From NCBI RefSeq assembly GCF_024166365.1, contig NC_064822.1, positions 101,986,823 through 102,050,822 on the forward strand: a stretch of 64,000 nt of DNA, read 5' to 3'. Both the position numbers and the translations under genes were made by a program. Of this stretch, positions 22,632 to 34,576 are shown piece by piece; positions within the stretch are counted from its first letter, which is position 1, and every line of letters starts with the position of its first letter. The notes under the pieces were generated by a model. The model saw only the letters and a program-made list of their open reading frames with translations, did not search any database and was not told the origin of the DNA. The DNA comes from Elephas maximus indicus (Eukaryota; Chordata; Mammalia; Proboscidea; Elephantidae).

Positions 22632-22990
22632 GTTTGTTTGTTTGTTTTTTCACACACAGATACTGTGGATCCTCCTTCTGTCTCAGCTTGGTGCCTCGAA
22701 CTTCCAGTTCGCACTCCAGCTCCTTAAGCTTGGCACTGGCTACTGTCCTTGGAACTATTGAAAAATGCAGAAGCAGGAACAGGAACAGCCACTATCTTGC
22801 CTTGTTGGTACAAGCATCTGCTTTTTGTGCTCCTGTTGCTCTCTCATTTCCTGAACTCTTCTCACCATTGTGTGTAATAGTCCTGCAGTAGCATCTTCCT
22901 GCCTTCCACACTCCCTTGTCCTGATTTCCTGGCTCCCTCAGACTTCTGCTTCCTGTGCTTTCTTGGTTTGTTGCTCATTAGCATACTCCA
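22632..22990 (-). pseudogene. Possible degraded processed pseudogene (unidentified)
   Basis: The minus-strand translation, split over three frames, gives short protein-like pieces: 'QWVEYANEQQTKKAQEAE' (about 22,970-22,915), 'MVRRVQEMREQQEHKKQMLV' (about 22,874-22,815) and 'AKLKELECELEVRGTKLRQK' (about 22,735-22,675). They are charged and coiled-coil-like. A T-rich tract at 22,632-22,652 would be the A-tail. This order fits a decayed retrocopy with frameshifts. I do not recognise the parent gene, and chance or an unknown repeat are alternatives. Confidence 0.3.
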
Positions 22991-23165
22991 CCCACTGGTC
23001 TTGGCATGTACCAGACCCTATAGCGCCTCCTTTTTTTCCAGCATTCACTTTTTTTCAGACCTTTGAATGATTGGAATGAATATGACAATTTTATAAGAGG
23101 AAATGGAAATAATTTATATATGTTTTTGTACATGTGGGATTTCATCTTTTTTAAAGTAGCTCCCT

Positions 23166-23620
23166 ATCCTTCCTGCCTGGTAACATAGGGGTTAAGCACA
23201 TAGCTTCTGGGGTCAGACAGATGCAAGTTCAAATCCTGGGTCTGCCACTTACAGACAATATTATCTTGGGTAAGTTACTTAATATCACTGAGCATTAGTC
23301 TTCTCATCTGTAAAATAGGAATCAAAGCTATCTACCCCATAGATTAAATAGTTTACTGTAAGAATAACATGGCAAGTTATCTGTACATCAACCAACCAAC
23401 CAACCCACTGCCATTGAGTCGATTCTGACTCATGGTGACCCTATAGGATACAGTAGAACTGCCCCATAGAGTTTCCAAGGAGTGCCTGGTGGATTTGAAC
23501 TGCTGACCTCTTAATTAGCAGCTATAGCACTTAACCACTATGCCACTAGGATTTCCTATCTGTGCATAGTGAGCCTCAATAAATGATACTTGCCGTTATT
23601 ATTATTACTTATAACACTTA
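23166..23620 (+). mobile_element. MIR, interrupted by a SINE
   Basis: Hallmarks of a mammalian-wide MIR: 'aagttcaaatcctgggtctg' (B-box), 'ttgggtaagttacttaatat', 'ctcatctgtaaaataggaat' and the 3' end 'cctcaataaatgatacttgc'. A younger SINE at 23,389-23,556 splits it near the 3' end. Confidence 0.88.
23389..23556 (-). mobile_element. AfroSINE-type SINE inside MIR
   Basis: This is a complete reverse-complement SINE, 'cccactgccattgagtcgat' to 'accactatgccactaggatt'. Flanks 'tatctgtacat' (23,378-23,388) and 'tatctgtgcat' (23,557-23,567) match in 10 of 11 positions. Confidence 0.9.
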
Positions 23621-24434
23621 TAACTATATACCATATAATTTTATATAACTATATATACTATAGTATAATCATTTTTTAAAAACCATTTAACATCCATCCT
23701 CAAATTCCTCCAGTTCTGCACTTTTGATGTTTAGTAGAGGCGACTGAATCATAGCTGTGGGGAAATTGAATTGCTAGCTGGATAGAATATTTACAGTAAC
23801 ATATGGTACTGGCTTTATCTTAGGAATCTGATCTTAGAAATTCAATTTTATTTCCTTTTTTTTTTTTACATTACATTGACCTAAAAACAAAGTGGCCAAG
23901 TGCCCACAACATCTGGGAAACAAAACCAAGTTCCATGTAAAAGTATTTACTCACTCTTGAACTCTCCTATTATTTGGGTTGATAAATCAATATTAACTTA
24001 CACAGTATCCTTATATTAAATGAATTAAATTAGTTTGAACCTTTTTCCAAAGAAGCCAAATGCCATAATTAATTTTATTTGGTCATTATCTAGAATATTA
24101 TAATGATTTTTTAATGTTAGGTCATAGAAATTTCTCATATTTACTCCTTTTAATGTCGACAGGTCCTAGCCAACTGCACCTTAAATGATATTATTGCTCA
24201 GCACATTTACATAAAAGGCGATGAATTTTAGACCAGCTAAAATTAGAAGAAGATAAGGATGAGAAATCACAGCTATCTTTACGGAGGATAGCAAGAAGGT
24301 ATAGTTGAAGCTGACTAAAGAACAGCAGAATAAAAAAATTGTTCCCTTGTAGTCTGGGCAGTTGGAGATGAAGCATCAGTTGCGAACTCCAAGGTGCCTC
24401 AAAGCGGGAGTAATCTGCTTATGCTGTGCTTTTC
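23621..24434. other. Unassigned A+T-rich DNA
   Basis: A TA-rich stretch lies at 23,616-23,672. No gene or clear repeat is recognised. The frame 24,376-24,191 on the minus strand has no recognisable features. Confidence 0.45.
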
Positions 24435-24446
24435 ATCATGGCTGTA

Positions 24447-24657
24447 AACCAGTAACTACTTGCTGTTGTGTTGACTCCTACTCATGGTGACCCCATGTGT
24501 GTCAGAGTAGAACTGTGCTCCATAGGGTTTTCAATGGATGATGTTTCCAAAGCAGATCACCAGGCTTTTATTCTGAGGTGCCTCTGGGTAGACTCAATCC
24601 TCCAACCTTTCAGTTAGCATCTGAGTCCATTAACCATTTGCACTACCCAGGGACTCT
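24447..24657 (-). mobile_element. SINE, long-body variant, with 12-bp target duplication
   Basis: 'tcctactcatggtgacccca', 'aagcagatcaccaggctttt' and 'attaaccatttgcactaccc' mark the variant. Flanks 'atcatggctgta' (24,435-24,446) and 'atcatggctata' (24,658-24,669) differ at one base. Confidence 0.9.
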
Positions 24658-24777
24658 ATCATGGCTATAGAGAAAAGGAAAAGGGATGCTACCAGTTAAA
24701 AGGTGTTCAATCAACACAAATATTCACCTGGGGACATAAAAGGAAATTTCACACCCCAAAGAAAAATGTCTACAAAA

Positions 24778-25650
24778 TTCCTTTATTCGATCTATATGCT
24801 GAACTTATTCAATTTATACTTAATCCGAAAAACTAGGCTATATGAAGGAGAACTCCACATCAGGATTGGAGGAAGACTCATTAACAACCTGAGATATGCA
24901 GATGACACAACTTGATTGCCGAAAGTGAAGAAAACTTGAATCACTTGCTGATTAAGGTATAAGACCATATGCTTAAATCCTTACAACTGGACCAATGAAC
25001 AACATCATGATAAATGCCAAAGAAATTGAAGTCCCCTTTTATTCTTCTTGGATCAACAATCAATGCCCACGGAGGCAGCAGTCAAGTAATCAAACGCCGT
25101 ATTGCATTGGACAAATCTGCTGCAAGAGACCTCTTTAAAGTGTTACAAAAGCAAAGCTGTTACTTTGAGGACTAAGGTGCACCTGACCCAAGGTATGGTA
25201 TTTTCAATCATCTCATATGCATGTGAAAGCTGGATAGTGAAAAAGGAAGAAGAATTGACACATTTGAATTATGGCGTTGGTGAAGAATATTGAATATGCC
25301 ACACAGTGCCAGAAGAATGAACAAATCTGTCTTGGAGGAAGTACAGCTAGAATGTTCCTTAGAAGTGAGGACAGTGAGACTTCATCTTGCTTACTTTGGA
25401 GTTGTTATCAGGAGGAACCAATCGCTGGAGAAAGACACCATGCTTTGTATAATAGGGGGTTAGAAGGTCAGCAAAAAAGAGGGAGACTCTTAATAAGATA
25501 GATTGACATAGTGGCTGCAACAATGGGCTCAAACATAGCAACATAGCAACAATTGTGAGGATGATTCAGGATGAGGCAATGTTTTGTTCTGTTATACATG
25601 AAGTTGCTAAGAGTCGAAGCCAAGTCAAGGGCCCCTAACAACGACAACAA
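24778..25650 (+). mobile_element. 5'-truncated RTE LINE (RTE-2)
   Basis: It begins in the reverse-transcriptase palm ('gatctatatgctgaacttat') and runs to the tail 'cccctaacaacgacaacaat'. The catalytic YADD box is present at 24,895-24,906, but a TGA at 24,913-24,915 follows at once. An internal deletion lies near 24,955-24,985. Later frames (25,102-25,293 and 25,271-25,501) cover the C-terminal part in broken form. It is non-functional. Confidence 0.9.
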
Positions 25651-26764
25651 TGGAACCTAAGGTTGTTAGGTATTGTTTTATCATTGCAGAAAAGGGAGAA
25701 AAACATTTCCCTAAGTAATAGAGCATTTTGGCTGACTGACTGCTAATGTGCACAATCACCCAACACCTCACTACTCTTCCCATCGTGCTCACACTAAGCA
25801 TATGTACCCATTGATGTACGTGGAGGCTTCTGCTTTGTACTGAGATGATGAGACTTTGGTTAGAGGCAGATTGCCAAAAGGGACCTGAGAGATGAGGATT
25901 ATGGTATCTGTGTTTCAGCTGATGCCTTAGTCCAGACTGGGAGAATGGTGAAGAGGGGGAAATGGTGGACATTTATGGAATGTTTCCAAAAGGCTGATTG
26001 AGACCCTGACCAAGGAATGAGTGCCACATACTGACAGAACTATTTTCATGAGAGACTTGTAAGGTTCTGGATGAGAGTAAGAGCCAGAAGCTGGAAGAAT
26101 TCTTGATGTAAGCAAAGTTTTCAACTCTATTTCTCTTGATTGAATATAATGAGATGGAAAAACCATACATATTAGAAAGAATGCTGGATCTCTAATTTCT
26201 TTTAAATCCAGAACTTTCTTTTATCTTGGTTTAACTTATCTCTTCTACTGAAAAAAAAAGTAAAACATCTCAACTTTTTGTCGGTGCTAAGCAGAGGACA
26301 GTACAGCATTATCAACTATTACAACCCTTATGTGATCTTAGTCCTGTCACAAGAAACATCCTGTAACTTCCTCCCTTCAGAATCAGGACTGGATCCAGGA
26401 AGATGAGTACAGAACTAGATGCTAATAATAGTCCACTCCCACTGATAACGGAAAGGCTGAGGGCTATGCAAACCTTTTCAAAGAACAGCTTGATGTAATT
26501 TTGAATCCACAAATGGTTCTGTTTCTCTAAGCAGGCATTTTTCAGAGGATTGCGTTCAGTGAGAAATCCTAAAGCTGAAGAAAGCCAGTGAAAACTTGAA
26601 AATAGTTCAGAAAAGAGCAGCTTGAAATGACTGAACACTTGAGAGATCCTTCTAATGTGGAGATGCTAGAGAAACAATGTATTTATTCAAAATGGTTGGA
26701 TAAGAAAGAGGACTTAGAAGAATTCAAAAGAGCACAGCAGTGAATCATACAGTACTAAGAGAGC
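25651..26764. other. Unassigned intergenic DNA
   Basis: Open frames of 115 codons (25,972-25,625 minus) and 108 codons (26,638-26,312 minus) occur. The first overlaps RTE-2. The second is rich in L, S and F and resembles no family I know. I treat both as chance frames. Confidence 0.45.
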
Positions 26765-26995
26765 TGAAAATATGAGAACACTATGTTAAATGCTTCACAT
26801 GTATTATCTTACTTAATCCTTTCAATAACTCAGGAGGAAGATATTATTGCTATTTTTCCAGTTATACAGTTGAGGTAAACTGCAGTTTCAGTAATTTGCA
26901 GAAGGCCACACAGCTAGTAATGATGGAGCTGGGACTCGAACCCAGGCTAACTCCTGAGTCCCAGCTCTTATTATACCACACTGCCTTAGGAATAG
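26765..26995 (-). mobile_element. MIR, antisense
   Basis: 'aaatgcttcacatgtattat', 'aggccacacagctagtaatg' and 'ggagctgggactcgaaccca' are in the order expected for a reverse-complement MIR. Confidence 0.85.
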
Positions 26996-27519
26996 AAAGA
27001 TCCTGCTGCTCTTAAGGATACAAAAAAATTAGAATCTATGAATAAGCAAGGTTTTGATACTCATCACTCTAGGGATTACAAATGAAAATGGAGTGTCTTC
27101 TTGGGATGAATGGGGTTCAGATGTGCCTGAAAGCTAAAGGCTAAATTAAAATGGTTTTGGAGTTCTTTCTTTCTGCTAATGATCACCTAACGATGTTTAA
27201 TGGAATAATGATTTGTACTCATTATACCATCTGGAAGAGATGACGTAAAGAAAATTAATATTTCGATTAAACAACATATCTGGTATCTTGGGAGTATTAA
27301 ATACCCAATTAGGGAATGAACTTTTCACAGTTAAGGAAAAACTGCATGCAACATAATTACTGGGGCACCTACAGCTCAGTTACTCTAAACCTATAATAGT
27401 CAGATTAGAGTTCATGTCTTGGGGATTCTGTATCCGTGAAGAGGTGAGCAAAATGTTCATAGAAAACTTCTGAACTGTCTATCTCTGATCTATCTGGGCA
27501 TGGAATTTATAAATATATC
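26996..27519. other. Unassigned intergenic DNA
   Basis: Nothing is recognised beyond A+T-rich single-copy-looking sequence. Confidence 0.45.
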
Positions 27520-29722
27520 TTATGGAACGAGACGATGGAAAAGCTCAATATCATCAGTCAGAACAAGGCCAGGGGCCAACTGCAGAACAGACCATTAATT
27601 GCTCATATGCAAGTTCAAGTGAAGCTGAAGAAAATTAGAACAAGTTGACGAGAGCTGAAGGACAACCTTGAGTATATTCCATCTGAATTTAGAAACCATC
27701 TCAAGAATAGATTTGATGCATTGAACATTAATGACTGAAGACTTGACAACTTGTGGTATGACATCAAAGACATCATACATGAAGAAAGCAAGAGGTCATT
27801 TAAGAGACAGGAAAGAAAGAAAAGACCAAAATCGATTTCAGAAGAGACTCTGAAACATGTTCTTGAATGTCGAGTAGCTAAAGCAAATGGAAGAAATGAT
27901 GAAGTAAAAGAGCTGAACAGAAGATTTCAAAGGGCAACTCAAGAAGACAAATTAAAGTATAATAACGAAATGTCCAAAGACCTAGAGTTAGAAAACCAAA
28001 AAGGAAGAACACAGTCGGCATTTCTCAAGATGAAAGAACTGAAGAAAAAAATTCAAGCTTCAAGTTGCAATAGTGAAGGATTCTATGGGCAAAATACTGA
28101 ACATTGCAGGAAGCATCAAAAGAAGATAGAAGAATACACAGAGTCACTGTACCAAAAAGAACTGGTCGTTGTTCAATCATTTCAGGAGGCAGCATGTGAT
28201 CAAGAACTGATGGTACTGAAGGAAGAAGTCCAAGCTGTGCTGAAGACATTGGCAAAAAACAAGGGTCCAGGAAATGACAGAATGCCAATTGAGATGTTTC
28301 AACAAACAGACGCAGCACTGTAAGTGCTCACTCATCTATGCCAAAAAAATTTGGAGAACAGCTATCTGGCCAACCGACTGGAAGAGATCCATATTTATGC
28401 CTATTCCAAAGAAAGGTGATCCAACTGAATGTGGAAATTATTGAACAATATCATTAATAACACACATAAGTAAAATTTTGCTGAAGATCTTTCAAAGGCG
28501 GTTACAGCAGTACATCGACAGGGACCTACCAGAAATTCAAGCTGGATTCAGCAGAGGACGTGAAACCAGGGATATCATTGTTGATGTCAGGTGGGTCCTG
28601 GCTGAAAGCAGAGAATACCAGAAAGATGTTTACCTGTGTTTTATTGACTATGCAAAGGCATTTGACTGCATGGATCATAACAAATTATGGGTAACATTGC
28701 AAAGGGTGGGAATCCCAGAACACTTAATTGTGCTCATGAGGAACCTGTACACAGATCAAGAGGCAGTCATTCAAACAGAACAAGGGCATACTGCATAGTT
28801 TAAAGTCAGGAAAGGTGTGCGTAAGGGTTGTATTCTTTCTCCATACTTATTCAGTCTGTATGCTGAGCAAATAATCTGAGAATCTGGACTACGTGAAGAA
28901 GAACGGGGCATCAGGAATGGAGGAAGACTCATTAACAACCTGCATTATACAGATGACGCAAACTTGCTTGCTGAAAATGAAGAGGACTTGAAGCACTTAC
29001 TAATGAAGTTCAAAGACCCCAGCCTTTAGTATGGATTACACCTTAACATAAAGAAAACAAAAATCCTCACAACTGAACCAATAAGCAACATCATGATAAA
29101 CGGAGAAAAGACAGAGGTTGTCGAGGATTTCATTTTACTTGGATCCACAGTCAACACCCATGGAAGCAGCAGTCAAAAAATCAAATGACGCATTGCATTG
29201 GACAAATCTGCTGCAAAAGACCTCTTTCAAGTGTTAAAACGCAAAGATGCCACTTTAAGGACTAAGGTGCACCAGACCAAAGCCATGGTGTTTTCAGTCG
29301 CCTCGTATGCATGCGAAAGCTGGACAATGAATAAGGAAGACTGAAGAAGAATTGACACCTTTGACTTATGGTGTTGACAAAGAATGTTGAATATACCGTG
29401 GACTGCCAAAAGAAGGAACAAATCTGTATTGAAGGAAGGACAACCAGAATGCTCCTTAGAAGCAAGAATGGTGAGACTTCATTGCACTTACTTTGAACAT
29501 GTTATCAGGAGGGACCAATCCCTGGAGGAATACAACATGTTGGTAGAGGGTCAACGAAAAAGAGGAAGATCCTCAATGAGATGGATTGAAACAGTGGCTG
29601 CAACAATGGGCTTAAGGAAAACAATGCTCATGAGGATGGCACAGGATCGGGCAGTGTTTCATTCTGTTGTACATAGGGTCACTATGAGTCAGAGCTGACT
29701 TGACAGCACCTAACGACAACAT
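27520..29722 (+). mobile_element. Longest RTE LINE copy (RTE-3), 5'-truncated
   Basis: It runs from the region downstream of the endonuclease ('aaaagctcaatatcatcagt') through the linker, reverse transcriptase and C-terminal region to the tail 'gacagcacctaacgacaaca'. No endonuclease domain is present, so the copy is 5'-truncated at about 2.2 kb. Reading frames are broken in several places. It is the best template in the window for aligning the other RTE copies. Confidence 0.93.
27751..29698 (+). pseudogene. RTE-3 linker, reverse transcriptase and C-terminal remnant
   Basis: Three open pieces remain. 27,751-28,323 (190 codons) encodes a basic linker ('RSFKRQERKKRPKSISEETL') and the start of the fingers ('LAKNKGPGNDRMPIEMFQQT'). 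28,478-28,798 encodes the palm with motif A 'CFIDYAKAFDCM' and ends at a premature TAG. 29,384-29,698 encodes the C-terminal part. The catalytic box reads YTDD (28,946-28,957), so both aspartates are kept and the alanine is changed. The intact protein would have copied RTE RNA at a nicked target. Confidence 0.88.
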
Positions 29723-30007
29723 CTTGTTTTAATGCCTTATAAAAAGGACCTTTAAGGAGATTAGCAGAAACCCTTAAAGTTAAGAAATCTAAGATGACAA
29801 TGGGCTAGCATTTCTTAAAATGTGCTCTATGGAACACTAATTATAGGTGATGCTTCTTAAAAATGGACTCCATGATCAAAGTAAAAATTACAAACACATC
29901 AGCGTAGTAAAGGCTCTGAGTAGTAATAAAGAAATTGATTTATCTTGGTGTAACCAACATTTTCCAAATGTATTGGCAACAGATCCCTTCCTTTTTTTTT
30001 TTTTAAA

Positions 30008-30202
30008 CCTGTAAACCACCAGTTAAGATGTTCAGCTGCTAAATGCAAGGTTGACAGTTCAAGTCCAACCAGAGGCACCTTGGAAGAAAGACCTGGTGAT
30101 CTTCTTCCAAAGTCAGCCATTGAAAACCCTATGGGGTACAGTTCTACTCTGATACACATGGGGTCGCCATGAATCAAAACTGACTCAAAGGTAACTGGTT
30201 TT
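30008..30202 (+). mobile_element. SINE, 'agaggcacc' body variant
   Basis: 'cagttcaagtccaaccagag', 'agtcagccattgaaaaccct', 'gatacacatggggtcgccat' and the tail 'actcaaaggtaactggtttt' define a variant also present at 32,051, 43,037 and 56,511. Confidence 0.88.
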
Positions 30203-30251
30203 CTGGTGAACCACCCATTGAACAAATGTTTTATTGAACACACTGAAAAAA

Positions 30252-30303
30252 AACAACCTAAATCCATGGCCGTTGAGTCGATTCCGACTCATAGCAACCC
30301 TGT
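30252..30303 (-). mobile_element. SINE 3'-end fragment
   Basis: 'aatccatggccgttgagtcg' and 'attccgactcatagcaaccc' make up the tail only, about 50 bp. Confidence 0.8.
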
Positions 30304-31770
30304 ATAGTGGTTTTAGAACTTATATCCTAATGAATTTTCACTACTTGAGATTACATTGTATTTTTTGTTACTTGCTTATTTTTGGTTAGCCATTTTAGGA
30401 CACCCACTCCACGATAACATCTGTCTACAGAGTTCCTCCATTGGCAAATTTTTTTGTTATGACAGCTTTTGCTTCCCTAAGCATCCTGGTAATTATGGAA
30501 TCCCTGAAAATGACTCCTAGGAAAACAAGGGCGCCCTGTACCCATTGTGCTGTGCTAGGCAGTGGTGATTAGAATAGACATGGTTCCTGCAGAGTAGGGT
30601 TTATATTTTAGTGGGGGAAATAAGAGGATTAGAAAATCAAACAAGCAATGAGAGAGAAGACTTTCCACTGTAAATTCGTAAATAAGTAAATGAAGTGCAC
30701 CTCAGTCTCATGTGCACTGTACTTGGTGCGCATCGTCCCTCACTTGCTGACCCCCTGGACACTTGCGAGAGGCAGTTTCCGGACAGTGGTGTGAGGATAA
30801 ACAACCAGCTGGGCAGGGGGCGTGTGTACAGATTTCCATGGTGTAAATACTGCCACCATATTGGATTTCAAGCTACCAAGGTAAGGTCGAGTGGCTTCAT
30901 GGAGATTTAACCATCTGCTCTGACAAGCCAGTGCCAGTTGCTTCCAGCACACCACCAGCTCAAGGCAAATTCAGCCAGCATTCTTCTTGTCACGGACTTT
31001 TGGATTTCACAGGCTAAGAAAGAGAATTTTTTTTTAGAGAAAGACTAACTCCAAAATCTTATTTTTTTCTTTCCTTTCCTTCCTATGGCTCTTCCCCCTC
31101 TTTTTCTCTTGCTTGCTTGCTTTCTTTGCCAAGCGTAGACATTAAAAAGCCAACCACAGTCTATAATCACCATCATTTCATAAAAGAATGCATATTTTAA
31201 TAGGAATAAACTGGGAAGGACATCATTTCAGAATAAATAACAGTACTTTAAATTTAATGAAACTACTTCTGTGAAAATGCCAATACCTTACTTATTTCTC
31301 TAACTTTGTTATGAACTAGAAAAAATTTGGTGTATCTGTTAGAATGCCTCTGGCTACAAGCAGCAGTGGCTTAAACAACATGGGGTCATCTTTCTCACAT
31401 ATTGAAAGGTGTAGAGGTTAGTGGTTGCTGGCACTAGTTCAGCAGCTCAGTGATGCCGTCAGACACCGTACCCTGTCCTAGCTTTCCTCTCCACCTTCTT
31501 TAGCCTGTAGACTTCCTTCCAAGTGCTTGTAGCCTCAGAGTCACAAGATTGCTGCTGTACCTCCAGGCAGAAAAACAAAAAAAGGCAAAAGACTTTGTTT
31601 TTACCTGGGAATTCTACAGACTTCCCTTTGCGCCCCATTGGCCAGAACTGGGTCTAATGTCCAAACACAGACCAATCAGTTGCCAAGGAAAAGGAGGTTA
31701 CTACACCTGGTTTAGACCTGTCCTGATTCATGCCCCCCCCCCCTTTTTTTTTTTGATATATATATATTAA
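30304..31770. other. Unassigned intergenic DNA with an L2-like stretch
   Basis: An L2-like segment ('gctaggcagtggtgattaga', 'gacatggttcctgcagagta') lies near 30,545-30,680. Around 31,350-31,480, 'gcagtggcttaaacaacatg' resembles part of an old mammalian repeat that I cannot name. A C-run followed by a T-run lies at 31,733-31,754. No gene is supported. Confidence 0.4.
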
Positions 31771-31940
31771 AGGAAACCCTAGTGGTTAAGAGCTATGGCT
31801 GCTAACCAAAGATCAGCTGTTCGAATTTACCAGGCGCTCCTTGGAAACTCTATGGGGCAGTTCTACTCCATCCTATACGACCGCTTTGAATCGGAATCCA
31901 CTCGACTGCAATGGTTTTTTTGTTTTGTTTTGTTTTTAAC
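31771..31940 (+). mobile_element. AfroSINE-type SINE
   Basis: Head 'aggaaaccctagtggttaag', body 'gctccttggaaactctatgg' and tail 'cactcgactgcaatggtttt'. It follows a TA tract. Confidence 0.9.
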
Positions 31941-32050
31941 CCTACTTCACAGTGTAAGCCACTTCCAGGTGCATCTCAAAACAAGCTTCACATTCTCCAG
32001 GAGCGCTCAGGAAGTTTGGGGAAAGCATTTAGGTAGGTAGATGGCCCTAT

Positions 32051-32213
32051 GGAGTCCCTGGTTAGTACAAACAGCATGCTTGTCTGCTAACCAAAAGTTT
32101 GGATGTTCAAGTCCACCCAGAGGCACCTTGGATCTACCAGCCATTGAAAACCCTATGGAGCACAGCTCTACTCTGATACACATGAAGTTGCCATAAGTCA
32201 AAATCGATGGCTC
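32051..32213 (+). mobile_element. SINE, 'agaggcacc' body variant
   Basis: 'ggagtccctggttagtacaa', 'ttcaagtccacccagaggca' and 'gaaaaccctatggagcacag', with a diverged tail 'gtcaaaatcgatggctcc'. Confidence 0.87.
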
Positions 32214-32920
32214 CATGGGGAGAATTTTAGGGAATGAGCTTGGCAAGAGGGAAAAAAGTTAGGCATGCTAAAGAGTATCTGAGAGGTAGTATTCACAGGG
32301 GGAGACTGAGGGATCTCAGATGAAACCAAGAGAAGTAAAAAAAAGAGGGACAGTAAATTTAAAGAAAATAAAGCGTCAGCAACTGGAAATCTCAGGGAGG
32401 AGAAAAGGCAGGTGAAATGATGTGGTACTGATGAAAATCTTCCATCCCCACCCTGGGGACTTATTAACCCAGTTTCAAAATATGAGAGAATGAGGGAGAA
32501 ATGAGAGAGAGGAACAAGAATGTTTTAATTTTTTTTAGTAATGTATAGAAAGGCATGTTTCTAATCTTCAATCAGTGACAGGTTTAAACAGTTAAACCCA
32601 GTGGTAAATAATAAATGGATCAATGTTTTTAAATATATATTTTCACAGCTAAGATGGAGACTAAACAATCTAATGAATTCAGCACCGAGGGCCAGAGGAG
32701 ACAGAGCGGCTACCTACACAGCCCATCTCCCTGGCCGCCCCCAACTCTGCATTCTGGAACTCTTAGGAAACAGTAAACTGGCTTCTTTGAAGGCATATCT
32801 GAGAACTACAGGCTTATTGTAGGGAGGCTAAGTCGTGTGCTCTGCACAACAGGGCTGTGGCTTCATGGGATAGAAGAATGTTGTGTTCCCATTGGGGCCA
32901 GCTGAGATGTATCTTCTACC
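32214..32920. other. Unassigned intergenic DNA
   Basis: Purine-rich (GA-type) text lies at 32,265-32,420. No repeat family or gene is recognised. The small frame 32,601-32,822 has no supporting features. Confidence 0.4.
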
Positions 32921-33800
32921 TGTTACCCGATTAGGGTCCGTGCCCTGGAGCAGTCAAGGCAATGAAACATACTCTAAGTCAGAAAGAGTGAGAAAGTTTA
33001 TTAAGGGAATGTTTTTTTTATACATCACCAGGGATCCAGCAGCAACACAGGCTGTCTTTATGGAGTCCCAAAGAGCAATTTTACATTAAAGCTTATATAG
33101 AATCTTAGAAGGGTTAGAAGTGTCTTTGTAATTACTTGGCCAGAGGTATGGTCAAGAGGAGTTATTCATTACAACCCAACCCAGACTCATAGCGGCCCTA
33201 TAGGACAGAGTAGAACTGCCCCATAGAGTTTCCAAGAAGCACCTGGTGGATTCGAACTGCCGACCCTTTGGTTAGCAGCCGTAGCACTTAACCACTATGC
33301 AACCAGGGTTTCCTATTCATTACAGGATAGTGACAAAAGATACCTGCCAGACATCTCTTTACTAGGCTAAAGATATACTTATCAGACACCTGGGCTCTAA
33401 TTTTCCTGTGGGGGTTATAAGCCACAGGTGGTTGGACGTAACAAAAGGTTATTTGCATCAGCTTAAAACAAAGAAAAAAGCCATTAACATTAGGTCAAAA
33501 CAAGGTCATTAACAGAGGTATGTGAAGAGGGGGCAGGCAGAGGAAGGAGAAAATTACAGGTTCATCATGGCTGTTAGTTATGTCAAGCTCTCAGTTGCCT
33601 ATTTTGAAATAGGAGGAATCATGCTGGGGAGTATTTGGGGTCACACACCTCTTCTGCCTGGGCCTACTCTTTATACCACCTACTCCAAGATCAGGGCCCT
33701 CACTGGGCAACTGACCTACCTGCATCTTCCTGAACACAACAAGCTCTAAGACCTATGGTTGCCTTTACTCCCACGGTTTGCTCTGCCTGGGAACATCTCC
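32921..33800 (-). mobile_element. Probable solo LTR on the minus strand
   Basis: On the minus strand an 'aataaactttctcact' polyadenylation segment (AATAAA at 33,002-32,997) lies about 75 bases before a 'cgggtaaca' end at 32,921. This is the usual LTR arrangement of R, U5 and a terminal CA. The opposite LTR edge and the target duplications are not resolved. A SINE at 33,174-33,313 splits it. No retroviral coding sequence is attached. Confidence 0.45.
33174..33313 (-). mobile_element. AfroSINE-type SINE with 11-bp target duplication
   Basis: 'agactcatagcggccctata' to 'accactatgcaaccagggtt' in reverse complement, with the 3' tail trimmed. Duplications 'tattcattaca' lie at 33,163-33,173 and 33,314-33,324 and are perfect. 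Confidence 0.92.
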
Positions 33801-33817
33801 TCCTCCTCGTTTTTTTG

Positions 33818-33937
33818 TTGTTAGGCCCCTTTGAGCTGCTTCCAACTCATAGCGACCCTATGTAGAACAGAACAAAACACTATCCGGTCCTGCACCGTCC
33901 TCACAGTCATTGTCATGCTTGAGCCCATTGTTGCAGC
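33818..33937 (-). mobile_element. RTE-4, 3' piece (split by LTR insertion)
   Basis: The reverse complement of an RTE 3' end ('ttgttgttaggcccctttga', 'gaacaaaacactatccggtc', 'cccattgttgcagc') stops abruptly at 33,937. The same element resumes at 41,407 with 'cagccactgtgtcaattcat'. The break lies inside the phrase 'gttgcagccactgtg', found uninterrupted in other RTE copies. Confidence 0.92.
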
Positions 33938-34408
33938 TGAGACAGGGACAGAACGCTAGAGAGCCTCAAGGCCAGAATAACAGGCCTGTTGATCTGGGAC
34001 TCTATCCTGTAGGGGATGTTATAAGACAGCCCACACATGCAGCCTCTGATGCACAAAGTATTACCTATCTCAAGTTGTTTTCAGGACCCCACTATGGGGG
34101 TGGCATCCTGTATATCTCTCTTGTAAGTTGTTTTTCAGGACCCCACCATAGGGGGTGGTGCTACAAGATAACCCACATCCTGGACTCTGATGCATGAAGT
34201 TCCATATACCTTCCCTACAAGCTGCTTTCCAAAGATGAACAGATTCAGCCGATCCCTGGGGCATGCGCAGTGAGAACGGGGGCGACCTTACAGTCTTGTC
34301 AAGGAGCCACTGAGACTGAGCAGTGGTGACGTGCATTGTCCAGACTGACTCCACCTTGGATTCCAGATGCTCACGCACCTAATTTTTTAACCCCTCAATT
34401 TCTCAGAA

Positions 34409-34576
34409 CTCATAGCGACCCTAAAGGACAGAGTAGAACTGCCCTATAGAGTTTCCAAGGAGCACCTGGTGGATTCGAACTGCCGACCCTTTGGTTAGCA
34501 GCCGTAGCACTTAACCACTATGCCACCAGGGTTTCTATGAGTCAGAATTGACTCCACAGCACTGGGTTTTGGGTAG
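34409..34576 (+). mobile_element. SINE with inverted 5' segment (twin-primed)
   Basis: 34,409-34,535 is the reverse complement of the SINE 5' part (ending in the head 'ccaccagggtttc'). 34,536-34,576 is the SINE 3' end in sense orientation ('tatgagtcagaattgactcc', 'acagcactgggttttggg'). Both pieces break at the same 'ctatgag' phrase of the SINE. Target duplications 'ttctcagaa' lie at 34,400-34,408 and 34,577-34,585. This is the structure expected from twin priming. Confidence 0.85.
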
